The notes: generated from the letters alone by a model not told the origin. 64,000 nt of DNA from Streptomyces venezuelae (GCF_008642315.1 NZ_CP029192.1:6820001-6884000), one strand, 5' to 3'. Numbered from the stretch's first letter, positions 33,551-42,702 are shown. Program-made: numbers and translations.

Positions 33551-33916
33551 ATGACTGGTCAGACCCTTGAGGACAGCTCCACCCGGCACGACATCTACGG
33601 CTTGCTCTGCCCGGGGCGGGCGATCTTCGAGCTGCTCGTCAACAAGTGGACCGGCCTCGCCATCACCGCCCTCGAGGACGGCCCGCGCCGCTTCGGCGAG
33701 CTCCGCCGCAAGCTGGAGGGCGTCAGCCCGAAGGTGCTCACCCAGACCCTGCGCCGCCTGGAGGACCACGGCCTGGTGACCCGCACGGTCCACGCCGAGG
33801 TGCCGCCCCGCGTCGAGTACGCGCTGACCGACCTCGGCCGCGGCGCCCTGGAACCCCTCGCCCACCTGCGCACCTGGATCAGGACGAACACGGGGAGGTT
33901 CACGGCGGCGGAGTGA
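33551..33916 (+). CDS. HxlR-family transcriptional regulator
   Basis: 121 residues with the HxlR winged helix. The signature CPGRAIFELLVNKWTGLAITAL begins with the conserved N-terminal Cys that often senses oxidants or electrophiles, then FGELRRKLEGVSPKVLTQTLRRLEDHGLV. An AT-rich ACTATATTTT box (33534-33543) precedes the start within the 63-bp divergent promoter. It likely controls the Gfo/Idh gene and itself. Confidence 0.9.
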   Translation: MTGQTLEDSSTRHDIYGLLCPGRAIFELLVNKWTGLAITALEDGPRRFGELRRKLEGVSPKVLTQTLRRLEDHGLVTRTVHAEVPPRVEYALTDLGRGALEPLAHLRTWIRTNTGRFTAAE

Positions 33917-34012
33917 GGCCGGGGGAATGCGGTGCTTTGCCCGTACGTTGTCGTCAGGAGCGGAGGCCACCTCCGCACCGACCTGACGTACGACCTGAAG
34001 AGAGCCACACAC

Positions 34013-34729
34013 ATGCGCGTCGAGATCTGGAGCGACATCGCCTGCCCCTGGTGCTACGTGGGCAAGGCCCGCTTCGAGAAGGCGCTCGCCGCCTTCCCGC
34101 ACCGTGACGGCGTCGAGGTCGTGCACCGCTCCTTCGAGCTGGACCCGGGGCGCGCCAAGGGCGACACCGGGCTCGTCCTGCCGATGCTCATGCAGAAGTA
34201 CGGCATGAGCGAGGAGCAGGCCCGCGAGGGGGAGCGGCGGCTCGGTGAGAACGCGGCCGCCGAGGGCCTCGACTACCGCACCGAGGGCCGCGACCACGGC
34301 AACACCTTCGACATGCACCGTCTGCTGCACTTCGCCAAGGAGCAGGGCAGGCAGGACGAGCTGATCGGACTGCTCTACCGCGCGAACTTCGCCGAGGAGC
34401 GGTCCGTCTTCGCGGACGACGCGCGCGTCGTGGAGCTCGCCGTCGAGGCGGGTCTTGAGGAGGCCGAGGTGCGGGGCGTCCTCGCCGACCCCGAGCGGTA
34501 CGCCGACGACGTCCGCGCGGACGAGCGCGAGGCCGCCGAGCTCGGCGCGAACGGCGTGCCGTTCTTCGTCCTCGACCGCAAGTACGGCGTCTCCGGCGCC
34601 CAGCCCGCCGAGGTCTTCACGCAGGCCCTGGAGCAGGCGTGGGGCGAGCGCGCGCCGCTCACCACGCTCGCGTCGGCCGACGGCGGCGACGCCTGCGGAC
34701 CCGACGGATGCGCGGTTCCGCAGGCCTGA
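34013..34729 (+). CDS. DsbA-family oxidoreductase, FrnE-like
   Basis: 238 residues. The thioredoxin-fold active site CPWC (Cys11-Cys14) follows the first strand (VEIWSDIACPWCYVGK), with cis-Pro in GVPFFVLD near residue 183. It has the helical insertion of FrnE/2-hydroxychromene isomerase-like proteins and no signal peptide, so it is cytoplasmic. Two more Cys close the C-terminus (DACGPDGCAV). It probably acts as a disulphide reductase or isomerase. Confidence 0.87.
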   Translation: MRVEIWSDIACPWCYVGKARFEKALAAFPHRDGVEVVHRSFELDPGRAKGDTGLVLPMLMQKYGMSEEQAREGERRLGENAAAEGLDYRTEGRDHGNTFDMHRLLHFAKEQGRQDELIGLLYRANFAEERSVFADDARVVELAVEAGLEEAEVRGVLADPERYADDVRADEREAAELGANGVPFFVLDRKYGVSGAQPAEVFTQALEQAWGERAPLTTLASADGGDACGPDGCAVPQA

Positions 34730-34751
34730 TCCGCCGCATAAGTTGACCCCC

Positions 34752-35807
34752 ATGGAGTCCATGGGGATCAACACCGGTACGGAATTCGCTCCCACATCGA
34801 CGTATCTGAACACCGCCAGTTGTGGCCTGCTGCCGCGTCGCGCCGTCGACGCGGTCCGCGCGCTCGCCGTCGAGAACGGCGAAGGAAGGCCCGGCGGCGC
34901 CGGTGACTTCGAGGTGGTCGACGCGGCACGGGCCGCCTTCGCCCGGCTCGTCGGCGTGGCGGAGGGCCGGGTGGCGGTCGGCGGGTCCGTCGCCGTGCAC
35001 GCCGGACTGATCGCCGGATCCCTGCCCCCGGGCGCCGAAGTCCTCGTCCCCGAGGGGGAGTTCGCCTCCATCGTGAACCCCTTCGTGCTGCGCGGCGACC
35101 TCAAGGTGCGGTACGCACCGCTGGACGGGCTCGCCGCGGCCGTGACGCCCACGACGGCACTCGTCTCCTTCTCCGCCGTCCAGTCCGCCGACGGCCGCGC
35201 CGCCGACCTGCCCGCCGTCCGCGCGGCGGCCGCCGCCCACGGCGCGCGCACCCTCCTCGACGCGACGCAGGCCGCGGGCTGGCTCCCGCTGGACGCCGAC
35301 GCCTACGACTACACCCTCACCGGCGCCTTCAAATGGCTGCTCTGCCCGCGCGGCGTGTCCTTCCTGACCGTGCGCGAGGACGCCCAGGAGGCCCTCGCCC
35401 CGCTGCACGGCGGCTGGCTCGCCGCGGCCGACACCTGGCACTCCACGTACGGGCCGCTCGCCGAACTCGCCCCCGACGCGCGCCGGTTCGACGAACCCAC
35501 CGCCTTCCTCGCCTACCACGGGGCCGCCGCGGCGCTCACCCTCGTCGAGGAGACCGGCGTCGACGCCGTCCACGCCCACGACACGGCGCTCGCCGCCCGC
35601 TACCGCGCGGGTCTCGCCACGCTGGGCCACACCCCGGTGCCGGGCGCATCGCCCATCGTCTCCGTGCCCGGACTGGCCGACCGGGCACCGGAGTTGACCC
35701 GGGCGGGCATTCTGACGTCGGCACGGGCGGGGCGCCTGAGGGCGGCGTTCCACGTGTACAACACCGAGGCGGATGTGGACCGCCTCCTCGACGTGCTCTC
35801 GGGCTGA
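34752..35807 (+). CDS. PLP-dependent class-V aminotransferase-fold enzyme
   Basis: 351 residues of the cysteine-desulphurase-like aminotransferase class V fold. PLP Asp170 (LLDATQAAGW) and Lys194 (GAFKWLLCPRG) are present, and the N-terminal YLNTASCGLLP block is typical. This branch includes isopenicillin-N-epimerase-like proteins; the reaction is unknown. No Shine-Dalgarno precedes ATG 34752, but TAAGTT (34739-34744) ends 7 nt before it, so a leaderless mRNA is likely. Confidence 0.82.
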   Translation: MESMGINTGTEFAPTSTYLNTASCGLLPRRAVDAVRALAVENGEGRPGGAGDFEVVDAARAAFARLVGVAEGRVAVGGSVAVHAGLIAGSLPPGAEVLVPEGEFASIVNPFVLRGDLKVRYAPLDGLAAAVTPTTALVSFSAVQSADGRAADLPAVRAAAAAHGARTLLDATQAAGWLPLDADAYDYTLTGAFKWLLCPRGVSFLTVREDAQEALAPLHGGWLAAADTWHSTYGPLAELAPDARRFDEPTAFLAYHGAAAALTLVEETGVDAVHAHDTALAARYRAGLATLGHTPVPGASPIVSVPGLADRAPELTRAGILTSARAGRLRAAFHVYNTEADVDRLLDVLSG

Positions 35808-35886
35808 GGCCTGGCGCGGCGGGCCGCGGGGCGCCAGGCTTGGCGGTACTACGTGGCCGCGCGGGCCGTGCGAGGTGGTGGTGCCG

Positions 35887-36513
35887 GTGGAGCCGTCCTC
35901 CGAGAGGCCGGGCACGTCGAACCTGCCGTCCGGCGCGGGAAGGACGCCCGTCGACGCCGAGCTGCACCGGCGGCTCGTCTACGGCGAGGAGGCGGCGCTC
36001 GCCGACGTCTACGCCGCGTACGGCGTACTCGTCCACCGCGTCGCCACCCGTGTCACCCGCGACCACACCGCCGCCGAGGACGTGACCCAGGAGGTCTTCG
36101 CCCACTTGTGGACCAGGCCCTACACGTTCGACGCGCGCCGCGGCAGCCTGCGCGGCTGGCTGTCGATGCTCGCCCACCGCCGCGCCGTGGACTGGGTGCG
36201 CGGCGAGGAACGCCACCGCAAGGCCGCCCACGCCGACGAGACCTCCCTGCGGACCGTGCCCGCGCCGGGGCCCTCCCCGGACGAGGCGATCCTGGAGCAG
36301 GAACGCTCCCTGCTCCTGCACTCCGCCCTCGCCCGGCTCCCGCTGCCCCAGCAACAGGTGGTGCACCTCGCCTACTTCGCCGGCCGCACCTACCGGCAGG
36401 CCGCCGTCGAACTCGGCATCCCCGAAGGCACCGCGAAGACCCGCCTGCGAACGGCTCTGCGCACCCTGGCCGAGACCCTCGCGGACCCACCCCTGCGAGG
36501 TGAACACCCATGA
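35887..36513 (+). CDS. ECF-type RNA polymerase sigma factor
   Basis: 208 residues from GTG 35887; GTG 35881, 35878 or 35875 are also possible, with GAGGTGG just upstream. Region 2 covers DVYAAYGVLVHRVATRVTRDHTAAEDVTQEVFAHLW and region 4 covers LPLPQQQVVHLAYFAGRTYRQAAVELGIPEGTAKTRL. It overlaps the anti-sigma gene by 4 bp (ATGA), the usual arrangement for a sigma/anti-sigma pair. Confidence 0.9.
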   Translation: MEPSSERPGTSNLPSGAGRTPVDAELHRRLVYGEEAALADVYAAYGVLVHRVATRVTRDHTAAEDVTQEVFAHLWTRPYTFDARRGSLRGWLSMLAHRRAVDWVRGEERHRKAAHADETSLRTVPAPGPSPDEAILEQERSLLLHSALARLPLPQQQVVHLAYFAGRTYRQAAVELGIPEGTAKTRLRTALRTLAETLADPPLRGEHP

Positions 36514-37544
36514 CCACCCCCCACGAAGCGGTGCGCGAACTCCTCGGCGCCTGGGCCCTCGACGCCCTCATGCCGGGCGACGAGGCCGATGTCACGGAGC
36601 ACCTGGGGGAGTGCGAGCGGTGCGCGGCCGAAGCGGCACGGCTGCGGGACACCGTGCGGCACCTGGACGGCCCCGAGGCGCCCGACCCCCCGCCGGACCC
36701 CGACCCCGGCACGCACGGGCTCTCCCTCGCCCTGCGCAGCCGCGCCCCCGCCCTGCGCACCGCCCCGCACGCCGCGCCCTACGCCGCGGCGGTGGCCGCA
36801 CTCAAGGCGCTCCTCGGCGAGCTGGACGAGCACGGCCCGTGGGGGACACCCGTCGTCCACGAATGGGACGTGCGCGACACGGTCGCGCATCTGATCGCCG
36901 CGGACGAGCCCCTGGCCCGGCACGTCGACGGGAACCGGCGGGCGCCCGCGCGGCCCGCGGCCCCCGCGGGCCCGCCGCCCCCGTGGCGCGTCGAGTGGGC
37001 GGCACGCACCCGCGAGGTGATCCTCCGCGAACGGGACCGTACGCCCGCCCAGACCGTCTCCACGTGGCGCAACCAGGCCGTCGGACTCCTCTCGTCCCGC
37101 GCCGCCCACGACCCCGAACTCGCCGCCCGTACCGTGGTGCTGGCCGGCGGGCGGCTCCCCGTCGCCGACCACTTCCTGGCCCGCGGCTTCGAGGCGTGGG
37201 TGCACGCCGGCGACATCGGCACCGCCCTCGGCCTGCCCGTCCCTCCGCCGCCCGCCCCGCACCTGTGGCAGCTGGTCCGCTTCGCCGTCCGCATCCTCGG
37301 CCCGGCGCTCGGACCAGAGGCCCCGCCCGTCGCCCTGACGGTCTCCGGCGAAGGCGGCGAGACGGAGTGGATCCTCGGCAGCGCGGACGACCCGGTACGG
37401 GCGCAGCTGGTCCTGGACCCGGTCGACTTCTGCCTCCTGGTGGGCGGCCGCCGCACCCCCGAGGGCGTCCCGCGCGGCACGTCGGGCGACGAGTCGGCGG
37501 CCCAGCGGGTCCTGACCCGGGCGGCGTCGCTGTCCTGGCTGTAG
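36510..37544 (+). CDS. Anti-sigma factor fused to a mycothiol-isomerase-type domain
   Basis: 344 residues. The N-terminus is a zinc-binding anti-sigma domain with HxxxCxxC (His31, Cys35, Cys38 in HLGECERC). After a Pro-rich linker, residues about 90-215 form a DinB/maleylpyruvate isomerase N-terminal fold (WDVRDTVAHLIAADEPLARH, FEAWVHAGDIGTALG), and a C-terminal SCP2-like region (ALTVSGEGGETEWILGS) follows. There is no membrane helix, so it is a soluble anti-sigma factor. The fusion suggests that the second domain, which in relatives works with mycothiol and a metal, senses the thiol state; that is inference. Confidence 0.82.
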   Translation: MTTPHEAVRELLGAWALDALMPGDEADVTEHLGECERCAAEAARLRDTVRHLDGPEAPDPPPDPDPGTHGLSLALRSRAPALRTAPHAAPYAAAVAALKALLGELDEHGPWGTPVVHEWDVRDTVAHLIAADEPLARHVDGNRRAPARPAAPAGPPPPWRVEWAARTREVILRERDRTPAQTVSTWRNQAVGLLSSRAAHDPELAARTVVLAGGRLPVADHFLARGFEAWVHAGDIGTALGLPVPPPPAPHLWQLVRFAVRILGPALGPEAPPVALTVSGEGGETEWILGSADDPVRAQLVLDPVDFCLLVGGRRTPEGVPRGTSGDESAAQRVLTRAASLSWL

Positions 37545-37562
37545 CGCGGACGTCTCCCGTCC

Positions 37563-38084
37563 TCAGCCGCGTCCCTTGCGCTCCGGGCAGTCCTCCGTCT
37601 CCTTGCACAGGTTCGTCTCCACCTTCGCGAGGAGCCGTGCCAGGTCCGCGCGTTCCGTGTCGTCCAGGCCCGCCAGCGTGTGGCCCTCCAGCTCGCCCCA
37701 CGCGCGTTCCACCTGCGCGAGCAGGCCGCAGCTCGCCGCGCTGGCCTCGACCAGGACCGCGCGGCGGTCGGCCGGGTCCGGGCGGCGGCGTACGTGGCCG
37801 GCCTGTTCCAGGCGCTGCAGCATCTTCGTGACCGTCGAGGGGTCGAGGTCGACCGCCTTGATCAGCTCGGACTGCCGCACCGCGCCCGCCTCCCACAGGT
37901 GCATCATCACGAACTCCTGGCCGGGGTAGAGGCCGAGCCCCTTCAGGACCTTGCCCGCGGCGATGCGATGCAGCCGGGCCACCCGGCTGACGGCGAGACT
38001 GACGGGTCCCGCGGCGGCGACCCCGGACGCCCCCGGGGCACAGACGGGGTCGGCCGGGGGTGCCTGGGCGGTGTCGGCCTTCAT
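37563..38084 (-). CDS. MarR-family transcriptional regulator
   Basis: 173 residues. The winged helix (RQSELIKAVDLDPSTVTKMLQRLEQAGHVRRRPDPADRRAVLVE) is classic MarR. Cys residues near the start (DPVCAPG) and at the C-terminus (LCKETEDCPERKG) could sense oxidants. It is divergent from the Old Yellow Enzyme gene, its likely target, with two copies of a GGTCGGCCAA site between them. Confidence 0.9.
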   Translation of the reverse strand: MKADTAQAPPADPVCAPGASGVAAAGPVSLAVSRVARLHRIAAGKVLKGLGLYPGQEFVMMHLWEAGAVRQSELIKAVDLDPSTVTKMLQRLEQAGHVRRRPDPADRRAVLVEASAASCGLLAQVERAWGELEGHTLAGLDDTERADLARLLAKVETNLCKETEDCPERKGRG

Positions 38085-38130
38085 CGCGTGCTCCTGTTTG
38101 TCGATCGTGAGACGTCTGCCGAAAGATTAC

Positions 38131-38144
38131 CTTGGTCGGCCAAG
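38131..38144. promoter_or_regulatory. MarR operator candidate 1
   Basis: CTTGG-TCGG-CCAAG is a perfect palindrome with a 4-nt centre in the divergent marR-OYE region. A related inverted copy lies 45 bp away. Confidence 0.6.
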
Positions 38145-38175
38145 AAATGGGTTACAGTGGCTCTTGGCGCGAATG

Positions 38176-38190
38176 ATTGGCCGACCACAT
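38176..38190. promoter_or_regulatory. MarR operator candidate 2
   Basis: ATTGGCCGACCACAT contains the reverse complement of the first site's core GGTCGGCCAA and lies 32 bp before the Old Yellow Enzyme start codon. Confidence 0.5.
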
Positions 38191-38221
38191 ATCTCCGCGA
38201 TATCTCAGCCAGGGAGTTCTG

Positions 38222-39289
38222 ATGACCACCGCGTTCGACCCGATCGACCTGTCCGGCACCCCGCTCCGCAACCGCATCGCCATGGCCCCCATGACCCGAA
38301 GCCGCGCCGGTGAGGGCGGTGTCGCCACCGACCTGACCGCGGAGTACTACGCGCAGCGCGCCTCTGCGGGGCTCATCGTCACCGAGGGCATCCAGCCTTC
38401 CGTGGTCGGCCAGGGATACCCGGACACCCCGGGCCTCCACAGCGATGAGCAGATCGCCGCCTGGCGCAAGGTCACCGACGCCGTGCACGCCGCGGGGGGC
38501 ACGATCTTCGCCCAGCTCATGCACGCGGGCCGCGTGGGCCACCCCGTCCTCCTGCCCGACGGACTGATCAACGTCGCGCCCTCACCGGTCGCGGCCGACG
38601 GACAGGTGTACACCGCGGAGGGTCCCAAGGACTTCGTCACCCCGCACGAGCTGACCGACGCCGAGATCCGCGCGACCATCGCCGACTTCGCCACCGCCGC
38701 CCGCAACGCGATCGACGCCGGCTTCGACGGCGTGGAGCTGCACGGCGCCAACGGCTACCTGATCCACCAGTTCCTCGCCCCCGGCTCCAACCGCCGCACC
38801 GACGCCTGGGGCGGCTCGCCCGAGAACCGCGTCCGGTTCGCCGTCGAGGTCACCGCCGCCGTCGCCGAGGAGATCGGCGCCGCCCGCACCGCCCTGCGCG
38901 TCTCGCCCGGCAACCCCGCCAACGGCATCTCCGAGCCCGACCCCGAGCCGGTGTACACCGCGCTCGCCAAGGAGCTGGCCGGCCTCGGCCTCGCGTACCT
39001 GCACATCATGGAGGTCGGCGACGTCCGCGAGCTCACCGTGCGGCTGCGGCAGGACTTCGGCGGCACGCTCGTCCTGAACCCGCACAGCGAAGGGCCCACC
39101 GGCCCCGACGCGCTCGCCCTGATCGAGGACGGCACCGCGGACCTCATCACGTTCGGCGCGCTGTTCCTCGCCAACCCGGACCTGCCCGCCCGCCTGAAGG
39201 CCGGCGGCCCGTACAACACCCCGGACCGCGCGACCTACTACGGCGGCGACGAGAAGGGTTACACCGACTACGCCGCCCTGCCGCAGTAG
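38222..39289 (+). CDS. Old Yellow Enzyme family alkene reductase
   Basis: 355 residues. The FMN barrel has MAPMTRSRA near the N-terminus, the substrate-binding pair in HGANGYLIHQFL, the YGGSPENR-type block WGGSPENRVRF, and LITFGALFLANPDL near the end. It matches NemA/xenobiotic reductase-type enzymes that reduce activated C=C or nitro compounds with NADPH. ATG 38222 has AGGGAG 7 nt upstream. Control by the divergent MarR protein is likely. Confidence 0.92.
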   Translation: MTTAFDPIDLSGTPLRNRIAMAPMTRSRAGEGGVATDLTAEYYAQRASAGLIVTEGIQPSVVGQGYPDTPGLHSDEQIAAWRKVTDAVHAAGGTIFAQLMHAGRVGHPVLLPDGLINVAPSPVAADGQVYTAEGPKDFVTPHELTDAEIRATIADFATAARNAIDAGFDGVELHGANGYLIHQFLAPGSNRRTDAWGGSPENRVRFAVEVTAAVAEEIGAARTALRVSPGNPANGISEPDPEPVYTALAKELAGLGLAYLHIMEVGDVRELTVRLRQDFGGTLVLNPHSEGPTGPDALALIEDGTADLITFGALFLANPDLPARLKAGGPYNTPDRATYYGGDEKGYTDYAALPQ

Positions 39290-39304
39290 CCGTGGAACCG
39301 CGAA

Positions 39305-39336
39305 CGGCCCGGCTCCCGGGAAGGGGAACCGGGCCG
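39305..39336. terminator. Bidirectional terminator hairpin
   Basis: CGGCCCGG (39305-39312) pairs with CCGGGCCG (39329-39336), with a TCCC/GGGA stem inside, between the convergent Old Yellow Enzyme and ectD genes. Confidence 0.8.
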
Positions 39337-39355
39337 AACTCGCCCACTTGCTACG

Positions 39356-40255
39356 TCACTTCACCGGGGTGAAGTCCCGCGCCCCGATGTAGTCGGGCCG
39401 GCGCACCGGCGCCGCGAACGGCTCCACCGCCGTGTTCTCCACGCTGTTGAACACGATGAAGACGTTGCTGCGCGGGTACGGGGTGATGTTGTCCCCCGAG
39501 CCGTGCATGGCGTTGCAGTCGAACCACGTCGCCGAGCCCGCCTCGCCGGTGAACAGGCGGATGCCGTAGTCGGAGGCGAGGTGCGTGAGCGTCTCGTCCG
39601 ACGGGATGCCCGCGTCCTGCATCTGCAGCGACCGCTTGTAGTTGTCCTTCGGCGTGGCGCCCGCACAGCCGAGGAACGTCTTGTGCGACCCCGGCATGAT
39701 CATGAGACCACCGTTGGTGTCGTAGTTCTTCGTGAGCGCGATGGACACCGAGACGGTCCGCATGTTCGGCAGGCCGTCCTCCGCGTGCCAGGTCTCGAAG
39801 TCCGAGTGCCAGTAGAACCCCGAGGCCCCGAAGCCCGGCTTCACATTGATCCGCGACTGGTGGACGTACACGTCCGAGCCGAGGATCTGCCGCGCCCTGC
39901 CGACGACCCGCGGGTCCGCCGCCAGCCTGGCGAAGACCTCACTGATCTTGTGCACCTCGAAGATCGACCGGATCTCCTGGGAGCGCGGCTCGACGATGGA
40001 GCGATCGTTCTCGCGCATCGTCGGATCGTTGATGAGCCGCTCCAGCTCGGCGTGGTACACGCCCACTTCGTCCGGGGTGATCAACTGGTCGATCGCCAGG
40101 AAACCGTCCCGCTCGAACCCGGCCAGATCCCCGGCCGTGATCGGCCCCGCCGTACCCGGCTCGGACCACACGACGGGGTCCTTGCGCTCGATCAGCACCT
40201 CTTCGGCGCCTCGGGTCGGGTACAGGTCACTGGTGCGTTCGGGTGCGGTGGTCAT
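39356..40255 (-). CDS. ectD: Ectoine 5-hydroxylase
   Basis: 299 residues, the standard EctD length. This Fe(II)/2-oxoglutarate dioxygenase converts ectoine to 5-hydroxyectoine. Iron ligands are in FYWHSDFE (His and Asp) and CNAMHGSGDN (His); SHKTFLGC and PRSNVFIVFNS are typical of EctD. ATG 40255 follows the ectC stop by 52 bp. It is the last gene of the ectABCD cluster. Confidence 0.95.
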   Translation of the reverse strand: MTTAPERTSDLYPTRGAEEVLIERKDPVVWSEPGTAGPITAGDLAGFERDGFLAIDQLITPDEVGVYHAELERLINDPTMRENDRSIVEPRSQEIRSIFEVHKISEVFARLAADPRVVGRARQILGSDVYVHQSRINVKPGFGASGFYWHSDFETWHAEDGLPNMRTVSVSIALTKNYDTNGGLMIMPGSHKTFLGCAGATPKDNYKRSLQMQDAGIPSDETLTHLASDYGIRLFTGEAGSATWFDCNAMHGSGDNITPYPRSNVFIVFNSVENTAVEPFAAPVRRPDYIGARDFTPVK

Positions 40256-40307
40256 GGTGTTGCCTGCCTCTCCTCTCGTACGGCCCTGTTCGGGATGTAG
40301 GTGGGTG

Positions 40308-40712
40308 TCAGTCCGCTTCCGGCTCCGTGAGCAGCGGGTACACGCCGTTCTCGTCGTGGTCCTCACGACCCGTGACGGGCGGGTTGAAGACACAGATGCA
40401 GTGGAAGTCCTCCTTGATCCGCATCGTGTGCTTCTCGTGCCCGTCGAGCAGGTACATGGTGCCCGGCGTGATCGTGTACTTCTCGCCGGTCGTGTCGTCG
40501 GTCAGCTCCGCCTCACCCTTGGTGCAGACGACGGCCTCGATGTGGTTCGCGTACCACATCGACGTCTCCGTACCCGCGTACAGGATGGTCTCGTGGACGG
40601 AGAAGCCCACCCGCTCCTTGGCGAGGACGATGCGCTTGCTCTCCCAGGTGCCCGAAGCGGCCTTCACATGCCGGTCGGTGCCTTCAATGTCCTTGAACGA
40701 ACGGACGATCAC
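40308..40712 (-). CDS. ectC: L-ectoine synthase
   Basis: 134 residues, a cupin of the standard length. It cyclises N-gamma-acetyl-diaminobutyrate to ectoine. [19 protein letters not shown] and [13 protein letters not shown] are the hallmark blocks with the metal-binding Glu, Tyr and His. GTG 40712 has AAAGGA upstream. Confidence 0.95.
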   Translation of the reverse strand: MIVRSFKDIEGTDRHVKAASGTWESKRIVLAKERVGFSVHETILYAGTETSMWYANHIEAVVCTKGEAELTDDTTGEKYTITPGTMYLLDGHEKHTMRIKEDFHCICVFNPPVTGREDHDENGVYPLLTEPEAD

Positions 40713-40765
40713 GGTGAGTTGGTTCCTTTTCTCTTACGGTGCCGGGGGCTCGGTGGGGCGCTCGG

Positions 40766-42037
40766 TCAGGCGGTCTCGCGTACCGCGCGGGCCAGCGTGC
40801 GCAGCCCCTCGTCCAGCTCGTCGGGCGTGATCGTCAGTGCCGGAAGGAGCTTGACGACCTCGCTCTCGGGGCCGGAGGTCTCGATGAGCAGGCCCAGTTC
40901 GAAGGCCCGCTTGGCCACGGCGCCCGCACGGTCCTTGTCGTGGAACTCCACGCCCCAGACCATGCCGCGGCCGCGCCACTCCTTGATGGCCGCGCGGTTC
41001 TCGTCGACGATCGAGGCCAGCGCCTGCTCGATCTGCTCGCCGCGGGCGCGGGTCTGCTTCTCCATCGCCGGGCCGTCGGTCCAGTACGTCTCCAGGGCGG
41101 CGGCGGCCGTCACGAACGCGGGGTTGTTGCCGCGGAACGTGCCGTTGTGCTCGCCCGGCTCCCACACGTCGAGCTCCGGCTTGAACAGGCAGAGCGACAT
41201 GGGCATGCCGTAGCCGCTGATGGACTTCGACACCGTCACGATGTCCGGCGTGATGCCCGCCTCCTCGAAGGAGAAGAACGCGCCGGTGCGGCCGCAGCCC
41301 ATCTGGATGTCGTCGACGATGAGCAGCATGTCCCAGCGCTCGCACACGTCGGCGAGCTGGCGCAGCCACTCGGCGCGGGCGACGTTGATGCCGCCCTCGC
41401 CCTGCACCGTCTCGACGATCACGGCGGCGGGGGTGTTCAGGCCCGAGCCGGAGTCCTCCAGGAGGCGCTCGAACCAGATGAAGTCGGGGGTCCGGCCGTC
41501 GAGGTAGTTGTCGAACGGCATCGGGGTGCCGTGCACTAGCGGGATGCCGGCGCCGGCGCGCTTGAACGCGTTGCCGGTCACGGCGAGCGAGCCCAGCGAC
41601 ATGCCGTGGAAGGCGTTCGTGAAGGACACGATCGACTCGCGGCCCTTGACCTTGCGGGCCAGCTTCAGCGCCGACTCCACGGCGTTGGTGCCCGTCGGGC
41701 CCGGGAACATGACCTTGTACGGCAGGTCCCGCGGGCGCAGGATGACGTTCTGGAACGTCTCCAGGAAGGCGCGCTTCGCGGTCGTCGACATGTCGAGGCC
41801 GTGCGTGACGCCGTCGCGCTCGATGTAGTCGATGAGGGCACGTTTCAGGACCGGGTTGTTGTGGCCGTAATTGAGCGATCCGGCTCCGGCGAAGAAGTCG
41901 AGGTACTCGTGGCCGTCCTCGTCGTACATGCGGCTGCCCTGCGCGCGGTCGAAGACCGTAGGCCAACCGCGGCAGTAGCTGCGCACCTCCGACTCCAGGG
42001 TCTCGAAGACGCTCAGGTCGGGCTGGGTGATGGTCAC
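40766..42037 (-). CDS. ectB: Diaminobutyrate-2-oxoglutarate transaminase
   Basis: 423 residues, class III PLP aminotransferase. It makes L-2,4-diaminobutyrate from aspartate semialdehyde. VDDIQMGCGRTG holds the PLP Asp, and VSKSISGYG the Schiff-base Lys. GPTGTNAVESALKLARK is the cofactor phosphate site. GTG 42037. Confidence 0.95.
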   Translation of the reverse strand: MTITQPDLSVFETLESEVRSYCRGWPTVFDRAQGSRMYDEDGHEYLDFFAGAGSLNYGHNNPVLKRALIDYIERDGVTHGLDMSTTAKRAFLETFQNVILRPRDLPYKVMFPGPTGTNAVESALKLARKVKGRESIVSFTNAFHGMSLGSLAVTGNAFKRAGAGIPLVHGTPMPFDNYLDGRTPDFIWFERLLEDSGSGLNTPAAVIVETVQGEGGINVARAEWLRQLADVCERWDMLLIVDDIQMGCGRTGAFFSFEEAGITPDIVTVSKSISGYGMPMSLCLFKPELDVWEPGEHNGTFRGNNPAFVTAAAALETYWTDGPAMEKQTRARGEQIEQALASIVDENRAAIKEWRGRGMVWGVEFHDKDRAGAVAKRAFELGLLIETSGPESEVVKLLPALTITPDELDEGLRTLARAVRETA

Positions 42038-42150
42038 AGCAGATCTCCTGGGAGATGGAAAGGCGTGGGAGGTGGGGGGAGTTTCGGGTGGTGCTGGTGG
42101 TGCTGGTGGTGCGGGTCTCGCGGGCATCGCCTGGGGGGAGCGAGGGCGGA

Positions 42151-42702
42151 TCAGTGGTCGAGTGGACCGATGCGGTACAGCACCTCGGGCTCGTGGCCGT
42201 CGTCGGGGAAGAGCCCCGCGTCGAACAGCACCTTCCGCTCGACCGACGCGCCGTGTCGCCGCGCGAAGGAGAGGAAGAGCCGCTCGGACGCCGTGTTCGA
42301 GGGCGCGATCGTCGTCTCGATCCTGGTCAGCGTCCGGCCCGCGGCGATCCGGGCGGTCAGCCCTTCGAGCAGGGCGCCGGCCAGACCGCGGCCACGCTGA
42401 CCGTGGTCGACGGCCACCTGCCAGACCATCAGGACGTCGGGGTGCTCGGGCCGGATGTAGCCGGTGATGAACCCGACCGTCTCGCCGTCGGCGTCCCGGG
42501 CCACGAGGGACGTGGCCGCGAAGTCGCGACACCACAGCAGATAGCTGTAGGACGAGTTCAGGTCGAGGACCTTCGAGTCACGGGCGATCCGCCAGATGGC
42601 GGCGCCGTCGGCGACATCGGGACTGTCGAGTCGAAGCCCCTCCGGCAGTTTTTGGAATTTCGCTTGCAGGTCGGTCGGTAGATCGGCTTGTGCAGCGGTC
42701 AT
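42151..42702 (-). CDS. ectA: Diaminobutyrate acetyltransferase
   Basis: 183 residues, GNAT fold. It acetylates diaminobutyrate at the gamma nitrogen. VWQVAVDHGQRGRGLAGALLEGL is the acetyl-CoA loop; SSYSYLLWCRDFAATSLVA and IAPSNTASERLF are typical of EctA. No Shine-Dalgarno precedes ATG 42702; TAAATT (42719-42714, minus strand) ends 11 nt before it, so the leader is very short or absent. A perfect palindrome lies just upstream. Confidence 0.94.
   Translation of the reverse strand: MTAAQADLPTDLQAKFQKLPEGLRLDSPDVADGAAIWRIARDSKVLDLNSSYSYLLWCRDFAATSLVARDADGETVGFITGYIRPEHPDVLMVWQVAVDHGQRGRGLAGALLEGLTARIAAGRTLTRIETTIAPSNTASERLFLSFARRHGASVERKVLFDAGLFPDDGHEPEVLYRIGPLDH

Noticed and set aside
32372..35251. 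Very long minus-strand frame of about 960 codons
   Set aside because: Only its 3' third (32372-33487, the Gfo/Idh protein) is coding. The rest is antisense to the HxlR, DsbA-like and class-V genes.
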